A DNA stretch of 64,000 nt, taken from NCBI GenBank assembly GCA_024278755.1, contig JAJRSO010000008.1:18538-82537 (forward strand), given 5' to 3'. This DNA comes from Calditrichota bacterium (GTDB lineage Bacteria > Calditrichota > Calditrichia > Calditrichales > Calditrichaceae). Positions 9,917-19,981 of the stretch are shown piece after piece. Both the position numbers and the translations under genes were made by a program. Below the pieces are notes generated by a model. That model did no database searches and was not told the origin of the DNA. It saw nothing but the letters and a program-made list of their open reading frames with translations. Positions within the stretch are counted from its first letter, which is position 1, and each line of letters opens with the position of its first letter.

Positions 9917-10584
9917 TTCAGTACTCCTTTTCTAAAGCGGTGTCCGGAGAATAAAATGGCAATACTAAATAACAGCGTAACAATTGTAAATTGCGGAAGC
10001 GAATGCTGAAAAAAATTAAGGTGGCTGGGTTCTAAAAGAGCCTGGATAAAGCTGATAAAAACAACAATGAAAAAGATGCGTTTAAACCAGATGGGTTCTA
10101 CAAATACGGCAATAGTGCCGAAATAACCGGTAAGACCGGCCAATACCCAGGGAAGGGAAGTGCTAACCATTGCCCATAATACTTCCGACGGGAAATAGGT
10201 GAGGCTTATTAATCCCATTACAAACAGCGAAATTGCGCTTATCAGTAATACGGCGCTTGCACCTATAAAAGCCATATACAACAGGATATTGTTTTCTTTA
10301 AGCGGCAAATGCAGAGTTAATTTTAGCCGGCTTTCGGTAACTTCCGGGAAAAACTGGGCAATTCCGATTACAATTCCGGTTAAAACCGGCAGATATAAAT
10401 AATCATTAAAAAAGGGAATGTTCTTTAAAATTATTTCACCCCAAAAATTATTGGCGCCGAGAATTCGAATTCCATAGGATATATTCAGCGCGGTTTTGGC
10501 TGCCGCGAGGAAAAACAGGCCCAGCATTATCAATCCTGCCCAGCGAATTTTCAGCCATTCTTTAAAAAAAAGAGCTTTAAACAT
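9913..10584 (-). CDS. ABC transporter permease
   Basis: This 223-aa protein has about six hydrophobic helices (for example 'GLIMLGLFFLAAAKTA', 'YLPVLTGIVIGIAQF' and 'VLLISAISLFVMGLISL'). It lies 8 bases after the ATPase gene, and its stop overlaps the start of the DUF4857-like gene. The short N-terminus 'MFKALFFKEWLKIRW' is typical of ABC-2-like permeases. It should form the membrane part of an exporter with the neighbouring ATPase. Substrate unknown. Confidence 0.82.
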   Translation of the reverse strand: MFKALFFKEWLKIRWAGLIMLGLFFLAAAKTALNISYGIRILGANNFWGEIILKNIPFFNDYLYLPVLTGIVIGIAQFFPEVTESRLKLTLHLPLKENNILLYMAFIGASAVLLISAISLFVMGLISLTYFPSEVLWAMVSTSLPWVLAGLTGYFGTIAVFVEPIWFKRIFFIVVFISFIQALLEPSHLNFFQHSLPQFTIVTLLFSIAILFSGHRFRKGVLK

Positions 10585-10592
10585 TACTACTC

Positions 10593-11483
10593 CTAATATT
10601 TTCCGGTTAATCCGATAAATGCGTCTTCGAGGGACATGGATACCTGTTTTAGATTTTTATAAGGAATTTTAGTTTGTTGAAGATATTTTTCAACCTGTGC
10701 TTTTTCTTTAAATGAATAAATAGCGCCATGCGATTTAAACAATTCAAAATTGTTCACCACATCGGTTTTTTCTAATTGGATCTTCATATTTTCATCAAAT
10801 TCAAAATTAAACTGCTTAAAATTATCCCGAAAATCTTTAACCGTTGTAGACAGAAGCACGCTACGGTAATCGAGGATAACAATGTCCTGTACAAAATCTT
10901 CTAAATCCTGAATAATATGCGATGTAATAAATATTGTCTTATTGTTTGACGAGGCATAGTCTTTCAGAAAGTCCAAAAACAAACGTCGGTAACCGGCGTC
11001 CAATCCCATAGAGTAATCATCCAGAACCATTAAATCCGGATCCTGTGCTAAAATGAGTCCCAACGCTACCTGAGAGCGCTGCCCGCAAGACATGGTGGAA
11101 AGTTTTTGTTCGGGCAGAACTTCCAATTTTTCCATTAATTCATAATAGGCTTCTTTTTTCCATTTGGGAAAAAATGCCGAATAAAATTTCTCGATTTGAC
11201 TGATGGTCATAAAATTGTACTGGATGTGGCCTTCCATTAAAAAGCCGATCCGTGTTTTTGTTTGCGGCGGTAGGTTTTGGGAATCTTCGCCAAAAATCAA
11301 GCATTGTCCCGAAGCCGGCTTAAGGTATCCGTTGAGAATATTTATCGTTGTTGTTTTACCGGTGCCGTTTTTTCCTAACAACCCAAAGATACTACCTTTT
11401 TTTATGTTAAAACTCATGTCCTCATAAATGAGACGCTTGCCATAGTAATGCGTTAGATTCTTACACTCAACTACATTTTCCAT
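10593..11483 (-). CDS. ABC transporter ATP-binding protein with non-canonical Walker B
   Basis: This 296-aa ATPase is first in the operon. Walker A is GLLGKNGTGKTT (about residues 34-45). The signature is MSCGQRSQVALG instead of the usual LSGGQ. Walker B reads LMVLDDYSMGLD, so the catalytic Glu after the Walker B Asp is Asp. The H-loop 'FITSHIIQDLEDF' is intact. The C-terminal 80 residues are a family-specific extension. I recall 'DDYSMGLD'-like motifs in relatives from Bacteroidota, so this may be a family trait rather than a defect. It would power the adjacent permease. The promoter should lie in 11484-11530, next to a TIR element. Confidence 0.87.
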   Translation of the reverse strand: MENVVECKNLTHYYGKRLIYEDMSFNIKKGSIFGLLGKNGTGKTTTINILNGYLKPASGQCLIFGEDSQNLPPQTKTRIGFLMEGHIQYNFMTISQIEKFYSAFFPKWKKEAYYELMEKLEVLPEQKLSTMSCGQRSQVALGLILAQDPDLMVLDDYSMGLDAGYRRLFLDFLKDYASSNNKTIFITSHIIQDLEDFVQDIVILDYRSVLLSTTVKDFRDNFKQFNFEFDENMKIQLEKTDVVNNFELFKSHGAIYSFKEKAQVEKYLQQTKIPYKNLKQVSMSLEDAFIGLTGKY

Positions 11484-11530
11484 TTAATGATCCTGAATTT
11501 AAAATTTAGATACAGTGACAATATATCTTA

Positions 11531-11681
11531 AACCTAAATTGAGCGATTCTTTTGTTGTCATCGTCCCGCCCAAGCGGGATAAGCAACGTGGCGATCCCAA
11601 GAAGATTGCCACGTCCGTCAGCGACGGACTCGCAATGACAATACCTACAGCACTTGAACATAGGAATCGCTCAATTTAGGT
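11531..11681. mobile_element. 151-bp MITE-like element with near-perfect 20-bp terminal inverted repeats
   Basis: AACCTAAATTGAGCGATTC at the left end is matched in inverted orientation by 'GAATCGCTCAATTTAGGTT' at the right. The inside is a 'GTCATTGCGAG'-type palindromic repeat with arms such as 'GCGACGGACTCGCAATGACA'. It has no ORF. It sits directly upstream of the Fe-S/ABC operon and downstream of the T9SS propeller gene. Confidence 0.7.
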
Positions 11682-11698
11682 TAAAAAAAGAAAAGAAA

Positions 11699-11729
11699 AA
11701 CCTCCCGGGTTTTAAAGGCCCGGAAGGTT
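11699..11729 (-). terminator. Rho-independent terminator of the T9SS propeller gene
   Basis: AACCTCCCGGG pairs with CCCGGAAGGTT. Read on the minus strand the stem is followed by a T-rich run (11682-11700). It is about 120 bases past the stop codon. A second nested hairpin (ATCCCGAT...CCCCC/GGGGG...ATCGGGAT) lies at 11801-11842. Confidence 0.65.
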
Positions 11730-11852
11730 AACAAAAAATTATTTTTTCCCGAAGGAACCGAATTATGAGGGCAACCCGGATAAAATATTCCTTCTCCTCC
11801 ATCCCGATAAATACTCCCCCTTCCCGGGGGAAAATCGGGATGAAATAATCCT

Positions 11853-14477
11853 TTATTTCATCAACAACATTTTTTTAACCGCTGTAAAATGAGCGCTTTT
11901 TAACTCATAAAAATAGACGCCGCTGGCCACATTGCCCGCATCCCATTCAACCGAAACGGTCCCCGCTTTAATATCTTTATTAAGCAGAACCGCTACTTTC
12001 TGCCCGGTAACAGAATAAACCGTAAGCGTTGTTTTTCCTGCCTTTGGTACCGCAAATTCAATGGTTGTTGTCGGGTTAAACGGATTCGGATAATTTTGCG
12101 CCAAATGGTAATCCGTTATAAAGGAATTCGGTTTTTCGGTAATACCAACCACAACAATACCGTTGGCATTGGTTTCACCCGGGGTAGCGGGATTAAAGTA
12201 ACCTCGGTCGCCACCGCCGTCTTCCACATAGCCGTAGGAGGTATCTGCCCATTGCGGGCCAAATGTCAACGAATCAATACTGATCGTATTCCCTTCAAAT
12301 CTATCGGAAATACCTATCTGTTCTCCTTTACCGCTTAGTTTTAACTCCAGATGTAAAACACCCTCTTCGGATTCTTTATCCGCCCACAACACTAAAAACC
12401 CACCGGGAGCAATAGTAGTCGAATCCGGCGCCGTATCGGGGATTTGCCACATTGTGGGATGTTCCAAATCATCTGTCATATACATACCGCCAATATCAAC
12501 CGCATAATTATTTGAATTATAAATTTCAATCCAGTCATCAAAATCACCGTGTTCATCGGCAAAAGCGGCATCATTGCTGGCCATAAACTCATTAATTATT
12601 AAACCGGTCCTCGCCGCCGGAGGAGTAAAGTTTTTCATAATTATAGTACCATTACTGCCGGCAGCCCACAATCTATTGTTACTGAAGGCTGCCTTTTCCA
12701 AGTTTTTAGAAACGGGGCTTACTTCTTCTTGCCAGTCTACACCGCTATTTTCAGAATAAAAAATCCGGCCCTTCTCACCCACTCCATATACGAGATTATC
12801 ATTGACAAACGCAACACCTAAAACATCATCTCCCGCGATATCTTTATATACTTCTGTCAGAGTATCCCAATCGGCGGTAGTCGTGTGATAAATATACCCT
12901 TTTGTCGCAACAACTACGATGTTGTCGCCTCTTACATCGATACCGCGGAAATTCATACTACCATAATCTTTGGGCATGGAAAAACTATCCACAGCTGCAT
13001 TGGATACATATAACTGACCACTGGAGGCGCCTGCCAATACCTGTTTACTGGAGATAACTTTTAAGGTGTATATGGAATTATCTTCATCATTATGCACTAA
13101 GTTCCAGGTTAAACCGCTATCAGTAGATTTCATAATATAGCCTTTAGAACCTGCTGCGATCACAGTATTCGCATCTAAGTAGTCAATAGTATAAATAGCT
13201 CTGCCAGCTTTATACATGGGATTAACCAGCGTATCATTTAGTGATGTCCAGGTTTGACCGCCATCGGTTGTGCGGTAAAGTTCGCCATTAGAACCACCGA
13301 TTAATCCGTTATCGGCATCATAAAATGCGGGTGCATATAGTTTATCCACTGAACCGGTTAAATGGTTGTCAAAATAGGTCCATGACCAGCCGGCATCGGT
13401 GGTCATAGCCTGTTCGCCACCCCAGCCTGTAACCATTACATTATAGTCCGGCCATGCTGTTAAACCTTTGATACCGGAATTAGGCCAATCCAAAATCGGC
13501 TGCCATGTTGTTCCGCCATCCGATGTCTTAAACCACTGACCATAACCGGCGAAGACAAAACCGTTTTGGGCGTCAATAAAATCTACAAATGTAACCGTTT
13601 GTCCGGTTGGGATATTAATATTCGTCCAGCTTGCCCCGCCATTTGTTGTAATGACCACATGGCCTTTCGAACCACCGGCAACAATTACATCTTTATTTAC
13701 AACATCAACAGAACGGTATTGTAAATAAGAGGTCGTTGTTTCGCCACTATGGTTAAACGTTTTACCACCATCTTGTGAAATAAAAATATGGTAGAAATAG
13801 CCAACAGTTACAATTGTTGAGTCGCCACCCGCCGCTACATCATATAAGCGGGCACTGTTTCCCGTGGGGAAGAATATCTCGTTTTCTGTCCAGGTGTCAC
13901 CACCGTCAACTGTATACCATGTGTAAGCATGTTTACTGTAATCTACCGCAACAACGCCCACATTCTCACTGCAAAAATCTATCCCGCCATCTAAATCTTG
14001 GCTGTTAAAATCGAATGCACTCTTGGTCCAATTGGCACCGCCATCAATTGTTTTTAGCAAAGTATGTGTTTTTCCCGCTACATAAACAACATTTTCATTG
14101 ACGACTGATATATTCAGCAAATCTTTAGTATAATTAGTTGTATCACCAACATTAGTCCAGGTTAATCCGCCGTCGGTGGTTTTAAAGATAAATCCATCCT
14201 CCGCGCAAGCATAGCCAACCATATTGTTTGCAAATTCAACATCTTTCCAGTTTGCCGTACCCGCAACCGGCTCACGTACGGTTTCGCCGGAAATGCCGCC
14301 GTCGGTCGTGCGTACAACGACACCATCCGTGCCCACATACCAGCCGGAATCAGCAGTTAAAAAGAACCCGTCATTGGGTTCATATTCCATATTGCCGGAA
14401 CGGACAACTTGCCAGTTTTGCGCCACAAGCGTACCGGCAAGCAAAACCATTGTAATTAAAAGTAACAAACGTTTCAT
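11853..14477 (-). CDS. T9SS-secreted YCF48/Asp-box propeller protein with lamin-tail domain
   Basis: This 874-aa protein starts at ATG 14477 just after AGGAGG and has the signal peptide MKRLLLLITMVLLAGTLVAQ. About eleven Asp-box-like repeats follow (IFKTTDGGLTW, LLKTIDGGANW, WKTSDGGTTW-like and so on), predicting YCF48/sortilin-type propellers. Residues of about 640-760 are a lamin-tail domain ('LIINEFMASNDAAF'). The last 85 residues are a T9SS type A sorting domain ('YPNPFNPTTTIEF' to 'KKMLLMK'), so it should cross the outer membrane and be anchored or released. The lamin-tail plus sorting part is strikingly similar to that of the protein at 35351-37654, a sign of domain cassette duplication. 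Ligand unknown. Confidence 0.9.
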   Translation of the reverse strand: MKRLLLLITMVLLAGTLVAQNWQVVRSGNMEYEPNDGFFLTADSGWYVGTDGVVVRTTDGGISGETVREPVAGTANWKDVEFANNMVGYACAEDGFIFKTTDGGLTWTNVGDTTNYTKDLLNISVVNENVVYVAGKTHTLLKTIDGGANWTKSAFDFNSQDLDGGIDFCSENVGVVAVDYSKHAYTWYTVDGGDTWTENEIFFPTGNSARLYDVAAGGDSTIVTVGYFYHIFISQDGGKTFNHSGETTTSYLQYRSVDVVNKDVIVAGGSKGHVVITTNGGASWTNINIPTGQTVTFVDFIDAQNGFVFAGYGQWFKTSDGGTTWQPILDWPNSGIKGLTAWPDYNVMVTGWGGEQAMTTDAGWSWTYFDNHLTGSVDKLYAPAFYDADNGLIGGSNGELYRTTDGGQTWTSLNDTLVNPMYKAGRAIYTIDYLDANTVIAAGSKGYIMKSTDSGLTWNLVHNDEDNSIYTLKVISSKQVLAGASSGQLYVSNAAVDSFSMPKDYGSMNFRGIDVRGDNIVVVATKGYIYHTTTADWDTLTEVYKDIAGDDVLGVAFVNDNLVYGVGEKGRIFYSENSGVDWQEEVSPVSKNLEKAAFSNNRLWAAGSNGTIIMKNFTPPAARTGLIINEFMASNDAAFADEHGDFDDWIEIYNSNNYAVDIGGMYMTDDLEHPTMWQIPDTAPDSTTIAPGGFLVLWADKESEEGVLHLELKLSGKGEQIGISDRFEGNTISIDSLTFGPQWADTSYGYVEDGGGDRGYFNPATPGETNANGIVVVGITEKPNSFITDYHLAQNYPNPFNPTTTIEFAVPKAGKTTLTVYSVTGQKVAVLLNKDIKAGTVSVEWDAGNVASGVYFYELKSAHFTAVKKMLLMK

Positions 14478-14618
14478 AAAACCTCCTGGTTAGTTTACGG
14501 TTAACGTAATATTGCTTAAATGAAAATTAAAATATAAAAGCGCAAATTAAAAACTTTTTTTCTGTTATCCTTTTATCCCGACAAAAAACCGAAGGGAAAG
14601 TGTTTCGCTTTTATTCTT

Positions 14619-16088
14619 TTAAAAAAACTGCTTAACGCTTACAACCGCATTGATATATTTTCGCTCAATCCGGGCATCTGGCGGGGAAAATCCGCTGCGC
14701 AGAAAGGCGTAGTGCGCAAAAGCGCCTTCCACGCGAAAACCGGAACCGATATATTCAAATCCGTAAGTAACTCCCGGTCCCCGATAATTTCCAAAATAAT
14801 TCCAGATTTCATCTTCCGTATATTTAGTAAACACATATCCGCCACGGAAACGCCAGTTGCTGCCATTTTGTATTTCGATACCCGAATGAAATTCTAAATT
14901 TGTAATCAACCCACTGCGCAGACGATGCGCCAAATAATCGTTCTTGCGCGGATTATATCTATCGTAGCGCAGTTCCATCGCCAGCAAAATGGGATTCTTC
15001 GTAAACCGGTGGGAAAATCCGGCAGTAACATGATGCGCCCTTTGCCAGGATTGGTAAATCATAAATTCGCCTAATGGTTCGTCGGCCCAGTCCTGTAAAT
15101 ATTCAAATGCATATTGAGCGGCAAAAACTGTATGCTGCGCCCAGCGCGGATAATAACGCCAGGCCGTGCGGATGCGGTACTGTTACGATTGGTAATTACC
15201 ATCATACGTACGCTGGCTGGTGCCGTCGTATACTTCCTGCCACAAATAGCGGTAAGCGGCGGAGAACGCCCCCTCCAGCCAATGTTTTTTTACGCTCATC
15301 TGAGGTGAAATTTCCCAGCCTTTATACTGTGCGGTTCGGTCTCCGGTAGACACATATTTACTGTACTCAAATTCTCCCCGGTAACGTCGGACGACCGGCT
15401 TAATTCCATTCGGCTGGGTCACTAATTTTGTAATATCCTGCACATCAAAAGGCCGGAATGAAAGGCCAAAAACCCAGGAAGAATCGGGCTTATAGGCCAG
15501 ATCAAAACTTGTATTTATATAGCGTCCGATAATTTCCGGACGGGTGAACTGCTTCTTTAACCCCTCGCTAATCGCATAATCCAGCGAAACGCCCAATAAC
15601 AACTTTGATGAGAGGCGTTGACTGAAAGCAACGGTTATTTTCGGTCCGTAATAGACAAAATCACCGCTAACGGAGTCGGCCAGTACGAACGGGTCCGAAT
15701 CGTACGGCCGGGGCTCAATGGCCATATTTACACGATTCAGCCAATCGTGATTGTACTGAACCGACCCGAAAAAAACCTGGCTTTCGGAAATATGTTTCTG
15801 ACCGGAAAAATAAAAAAACTTTTGATGAACGCCTTCTGCGTCCCAGTTACGGTGTAAAGACCCCCATTGATTCCGGCTGTTCAATGAATAACGCCCCCAA
15901 TTCAGCGAATCATTCTCTTTAATCCAGGCGGTGTTTCCGGCAAACTGGAATAGATTAAAACGTACATCCACATCCGGAACTGAAATACGAATTCCACCCA
16001 TGGCCTGCATACGGTTATCTGTAGAATACAGATCGGAAAAAATGAACAGCAGTACAAAAATTGTATTAATAAAGATTGGTTTACTCAT
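14619..16088 (-). pseudogene. Outer-membrane beta-barrel protein, cut by in-frame TAA at codon 302
   Basis: The frame opens at ATG 16088 with a signal peptide (MSKPIFINTIFVLLFIFS) and runs 301 codons to TAA at 15185-15183. It then continues in the same frame without any other stop ('QYRIRTAWRYYPRWAQHTV...') to a natural end 'VVSVKQFF' at 14619, 489 codons in all. Alternating hydrophobic/polar strands and the terminal Phe are typical of an outer-membrane barrel. ATG 16088 overlaps the stop of the lipoprotein gene (ATGA), so it belongs to the TonB receptor/lipoprotein operon. The arrangement recalls DUF6850-type barrels next to DUF4876 proteins in Bacteroidota, which is my recollection and unchecked. 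A truncated barrel of 301 residues would probably not fold. Confidence 0.75.
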
Positions 16089-17233
16089 CAGCGCTGGTAC
16101 CCCGGGGTTGGATGGTTAAGAACAATAAAATCCAGGCTACTGTTATTGGTATCGTATCCGGGCAAACGACGCTGCGTCGATTTCCCCGTATATTTTCCGA
16201 TTCCCACACCGGCAAAACCGGCGTCTACCCGATAGGTAAGTTCTTTCTGCTTCTCCGGATTGGCGCTGTATTCCACTCCATCTAAAATCGTTTCGATGGG
16301 TATATGAATATACTGATACCCGGTTGGTGAAATTTCCCCGTAAATATATTTTGAGCCATCGGCAAGAATAATGGCATTATGCACTACATTAATCATAAAA
16401 TCCGTTGAGTTTTCCGGTATTACATTGGATACATTTCCTGCGGGATTATCCAAATCCCCGGCATATGGATTATAAAATTCCCAATCCACGCCGCTTAAAT
16501 CGGCAGCGCCGGCAATATAGGCGGAATGGTCCACCGCGTCCATGGCAATTACTGTAAATGTTTCCGGTTCGAGGGGATAGGAACGGCCGGTTACCGGCAC
16601 CCCCGGAAACTGATAGACATAAATAACCTGCACATAATCCACTTCGTCAATATTCACCGGACGCGCCTGACGTGCCCGGCATACTATTTTACCATCCAAA
16701 TAAACAGCCGTATCTGCGGAATTATACAGTTCAACATACTGATCATAAAAATAGTGTGCGTTATTTATTGGGCCTGCATAATATATTTCATTGATGACTA
16801 ACGGTGATTTCGGCAGCAACCGTGTTTTTGTGGCGCCAAGAAAATTAGGCCGGTCAAGTATAATAGATTCGTTACTGCCAATGGTAACGTCCACAACCTT
16901 ACCGTTAGCCGGATCAATAAAGGTCGTGTCTTTAAAAAGGGTTAATAAGTATTCTGCCGCCGAGAGATTCTCAAACTCAAAAAAACCGGCGCTGTCTGTT
17001 TGTGTATAGTATTCTTTAAGTTTCCCGTTATCCGCATAATATTTAGTTGACTGAAGTACAACATCGGTATAGGCAACCGGCGCATAGCCTAATTGCGGAA
17101 CAACAGAAAGGACGCCGCTTGTGTCCTGGGCAACCATACGCAGCGTCAAACTCCCGTCTTCCTGAACCGGCGTTTTTACCTGACAGGCAACCGCAAAGAA
17201 GAAGAGTGTAAAAGATATCAAAAGAAGACGCAT
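16088..17233 (-). CDS. DUF4876-like lipoprotein with lamin-tail-type domain
   Basis: This 381-aa protein has a lipoprotein signal (LLLISFTLFFFAVACQ, lipobox Cys about residue 17). An N-terminal domain resembles a carboxypeptidase-regulatory-like fold ('AYTDVVLQSTKYYADNGKL...TDSAGFFEFENLSAAEYLLTLF', split here). A lamin-tail-like domain begins with 'PLVINEIYYAGP' and includes 'YDQYVELYNSADTAVYLDG'. It sits 18 bases after the TonB receptor gene and overlaps the barrel gene, so the three form an operon and probably an outer-membrane complex. I judge the DUF4876 assignment likely from this context. Its ligand is unknown. Confidence 0.8.
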   Translation of the reverse strand: MRLLLISFTLFFFAVACQVKTPVQEDGSLTLRMVAQDTSGVLSVVPQLGYAPVAYTDVVLQSTKYYADNGKLKEYYTQTDSAGFFEFENLSAAEYLLTLFKDTTFIDPANGKVVDVTIGSNESIILDRPNFLGATKTRLLPKSPLVINEIYYAGPINNAHYFYDQYVELYNSADTAVYLDGKIVCRARQARPVNIDEVDYVQVIYVYQFPGVPVTGRSYPLEPETFTVIAMDAVDHSAYIAGAADLSGVDWEFYNPYAGDLDNPAGNVSNVIPENSTDFMINVVHNAIILADGSKYIYGEISPTGYQYIHIPIETILDGVEYSANPEKQKELTYRVDAGFAGVGIGKYTGKSTQRRLPGYDTNNSSLDFIVLNHPTPGYQR

Positions 17234-17251
17234 TACTCGTACTCCAGATTA

Positions 17252-19981
17252 TTAAAAGAGATCATCCAGCTTGCTGCTAAAAGCAATCCCCCAAAACATA
17301 GCCGGATTGGCAGCGCGTAACAGGCCGTAAATATCTTTATAGTAGGCCAGATCATTAAAAATATTGTTTACAAAAATAGAAACCTCGGCCCCTTTAAAAA
17401 GCGCTTTACTGGCGGTGACGCTAAACAGCCAAATGTCATTAGGGCGGCTGTCATTCACCGTTGTTTCCGTGCTAGGAGGGGTGGACCGATCCAAACCCAT
17501 TAAAGCAGACGTAGCCGCATCTATTTCATAATTTTGTCCATTATAAAAATAACCGTCCGCACTCATTTTTATTTTTGAATAACGTAAGCTCTGGTCCCAT
17601 AATTTTTGTTCTGCTCTAAAGGTCAGCCAGATGCCCAGCGATTTGGCAATATAGTCGACACTGTATTTAACCACCATCCGCTGCCGCCACGATTCGATGG
17701 GCGAATAATAGGGCGCAATTCGTAACGTATCCCCTTCCGAAGAAACATAATTACGGGCCGCCGAATAATTCGGGTATTTATCGCCGCCTTTTTTCCTAAA
17801 ATTAAACGCGGCGCTTACTCGGAAACGCATATTTAATGAGGGAATTCGGTGCGAACGCAGGCTGAATTCGAACCCGCTGTTTTTCGACCAGCCCCGGTTT
17901 ATATATTTTTTATACGATGTTGAAGCCAGAACCTGCCCAATACTTTCTTTATCCAAATCCTCGGGCCATTGCGGCCAAAAATAAAAATCATAGTAAAAAG
18001 GATTATACATCGAAACCGGCTGGTTTTTAGACATATTATAATAGGCAGATAGACTTAACCCAAAATCACCGACCTGTTGATCAATGCCAAACTCATACTT
18101 GGTACTCTGGTATCCCTTTAAGTTCGGAGCGGAACGATCAAAGACATAGGTAGAAACAATATGAACCGTATCGGAAACTTGTCCATTCCGGAATCCCCTT
18201 TCGAATACATCCAGAAAAAAGTTTTCGGGATAGATGGAATTTAGCGCTGGTGTTTTGGATGATTTACTATAGGTAAAACGTACCTGCGTTTTGGGAAACG
18301 GTTTTACCTTTAAACCAAGCCGGGGATTAAAAAAAGTGCCCTGATCTGCTTCAAAAACATCTTTATCTTTAAACAAGTTCCCCACATTGAGACCGGTAGG
18401 ATTGTAACTGTCCAAACGAAATCCCAAGTCCAATGTAAACGGTAACAACCATTCTCCGCTTATCCGATCCTCAAAAAACAGGGCCAGTTGCGTAACACCC
18501 GGAACATCATCAAACGCCCGGGGCCGTGAGGTCAGCTGACCATTCGGAGGTCGCAGAATATCAAAGGACTTGCCCTGCCCCATATTACGATCGGTTTGAA
18601 ACTCGGCGCCGCCAAGAAAACGGTGCAAAATTTCGCCGCTAAATAGTTTTCGCTGGATTTTTAATTTTGACCCGTAACTCCATTCGTCCCCGATAGTGCG
18701 CACATTGGAACGATATATGGGAGAAGAAATAATGGCTTCACTCGCGCCGGATGTCATACGTTCCGTTAAGTAAGCGACGTCGGCCGTTTCCAGTTTGTTT
18801 TTCCAACTATTACGCCTCTTGTAATCCACATAATTACGCAGATAAACCTTTGTTACCTTATTCCATTTAAAATCGAACTGTTGTGAATAGGTAAGATGGT
18901 GATCCCGGTTATAGGCCTTGGTCGCTGATGTATCGATACGATAATAGTTCTCTTCCACTTTGCGGCTGTATTTGAATGAATTACGTACATCCAGCCGATT
19001 GTCTAATAAGCTGTTTTGCATTTTAAGACTTGCGGAAATGCGGTGAAATTCATCCCCGTCAATGCGGATATCGCGCTCGCTATAGCCATAGTTCAAATTA
19101 TAAACAAAATTTGTGTGGAAACGATTAAAACTGCCCATTAAATTTGCTTCGCGCGTATCGGGATTATTTTTCAGCTTTAAGCGGGTTGGGACATTTCTCA
19201 TTCTTGTTTTAACGTTAACAAGTCCGGTTGTATGGTCGCCATATTCCACGGAAGAAGCGCCGGACGATACTTCTATTTTTTCCAGATTTTCCGCTGCGAT
19301 TTCACGCAGGTCGTAGCCCCAGCCGCTATTATTAGAAACCGTTGCCCCCAGGCCAACGCCCACCCCTGTATTCAGGTTTGCATTATTACTGAGAGGAACA
19401 TCGTCCACAATTACTTTGGTTCCGAAGGCCGAGGCCTGATCTTCGCTAAACGAACGCAGGTTAATGCTCTGCTGTTTGTTCAAACCCAGACCGCCCGCGT
19501 TTTCATTCCCCGGAATCATCGTCAAAGCATCGGCCAGGCTGTTGGCCTGCATATGTTCAATTTCACCGCTGTTGATAGTGTGCACCGTTTCCGCTTCTTC
19601 CGAAAGCAGCTCCCGCTCGGCGGTTACCTGAATGCCGCCGATTTCCAAAAACAGGAATTGCGTTTCATCGCCGGGATACATTTCGGCCTTTAGCAGAACA
19701 GGTTCATCGTTTTTTATTTTTACATCGGGAATGATTAAGGAATAATACCCTTTTTTCATAAAACGGATATAATAGGTGCCAGGTTTAAGATTGCGTAGCA
19801 AAAAGGCGCCGCCGGAATCGGTTTTATCGGAAATTTCCATATCCTGAACCGTTACAATAACATCGGAAAGATATTTATGCGTTTCGTTTTCCTGTACGGT
19901 TCCGGTAATAACGCCGGCGCCGGCAAAGGCAAAACGGGTAAACAGAAAACTCAGCAGTATACATAAATACGCTCTATTCAT
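17252..19981 (-). CDS. TonB-dependent receptor with carboxypeptidase-regulatory-like N-terminal domain
   Basis: The receptor has 909 aa from ATG 19981; an in-frame GTG at 19990 lies closer to the GGAG site and is possible. A signal peptide (MNRAYLCILLSFLFTRFAFA) is followed by a CarboxypepD_reg-like domain ('GTVQENETHKYLSDVIVTV') and then a plug domain ('EHMQANSLADALTMIPG', 'VIVDDVPLSNNANLN', 'IEVSSGASSVEYGDHTTGLVNV'; quoted in pieces). A long 22-stranded barrel ends in Phe. It imports or senses a large ligand using TonB energy. First gene of a three-gene operon with a lipoprotein and a broken barrel, the usual order for paired outer-membrane uptake systems. Confidence 0.9.
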   Translation of the reverse strand: MNRAYLCILLSFLFTRFAFAGAGVITGTVQENETHKYLSDVIVTVQDMEISDKTDSGGAFLLRNLKPGTYYIRFMKKGYYSLIIPDVKIKNDEPVLLKAEMYPGDETQFLFLEIGGIQVTAERELLSEEAETVHTINSGEIEHMQANSLADALTMIPGNENAGGLGLNKQQSINLRSFSEDQASAFGTKVIVDDVPLSNNANLNTGVGVGLGATVSNNSGWGYDLREIAAENLEKIEVSSGASSVEYGDHTTGLVNVKTRMRNVPTRLKLKNNPDTREANLMGSFNRFHTNFVYNLNYGYSERDIRIDGDEFHRISASLKMQNSLLDNRLDVRNSFKYSRKVEENYYRIDTSATKAYNRDHHLTYSQQFDFKWNKVTKVYLRNYVDYKRRNSWKNKLETADVAYLTERMTSGASEAIISSPIYRSNVRTIGDEWSYGSKLKIQRKLFSGEILHRFLGGAEFQTDRNMGQGKSFDILRPPNGQLTSRPRAFDDVPGVTQLALFFEDRISGEWLLPFTLDLGFRLDSYNPTGLNVGNLFKDKDVFEADQGTFFNPRLGLKVKPFPKTQVRFTYSKSSKTPALNSIYPENFFLDVFERGFRNGQVSDTVHIVSTYVFDRSAPNLKGYQSTKYEFGIDQQVGDFGLSLSAYYNMSKNQPVSMYNPFYYDFYFWPQWPEDLDKESIGQVLASTSYKKYINRGWSKNSGFEFSLRSHRIPSLNMRFRVSAAFNFRKKGGDKYPNYSAARNYVSSEGDTLRIAPYYSPIESWRQRMVVKYSVDYIAKSLGIWLTFRAEQKLWDQSLRYSKIKMSADGYFYNGQNYEIDAATSALMGLDRSTPPSTETTVNDSRPNDIWLFSVTASKALFKGAEVSIFVNNIFNDLAYYKDIYGLLRAANPAMFWGIAFSSKLDDLF

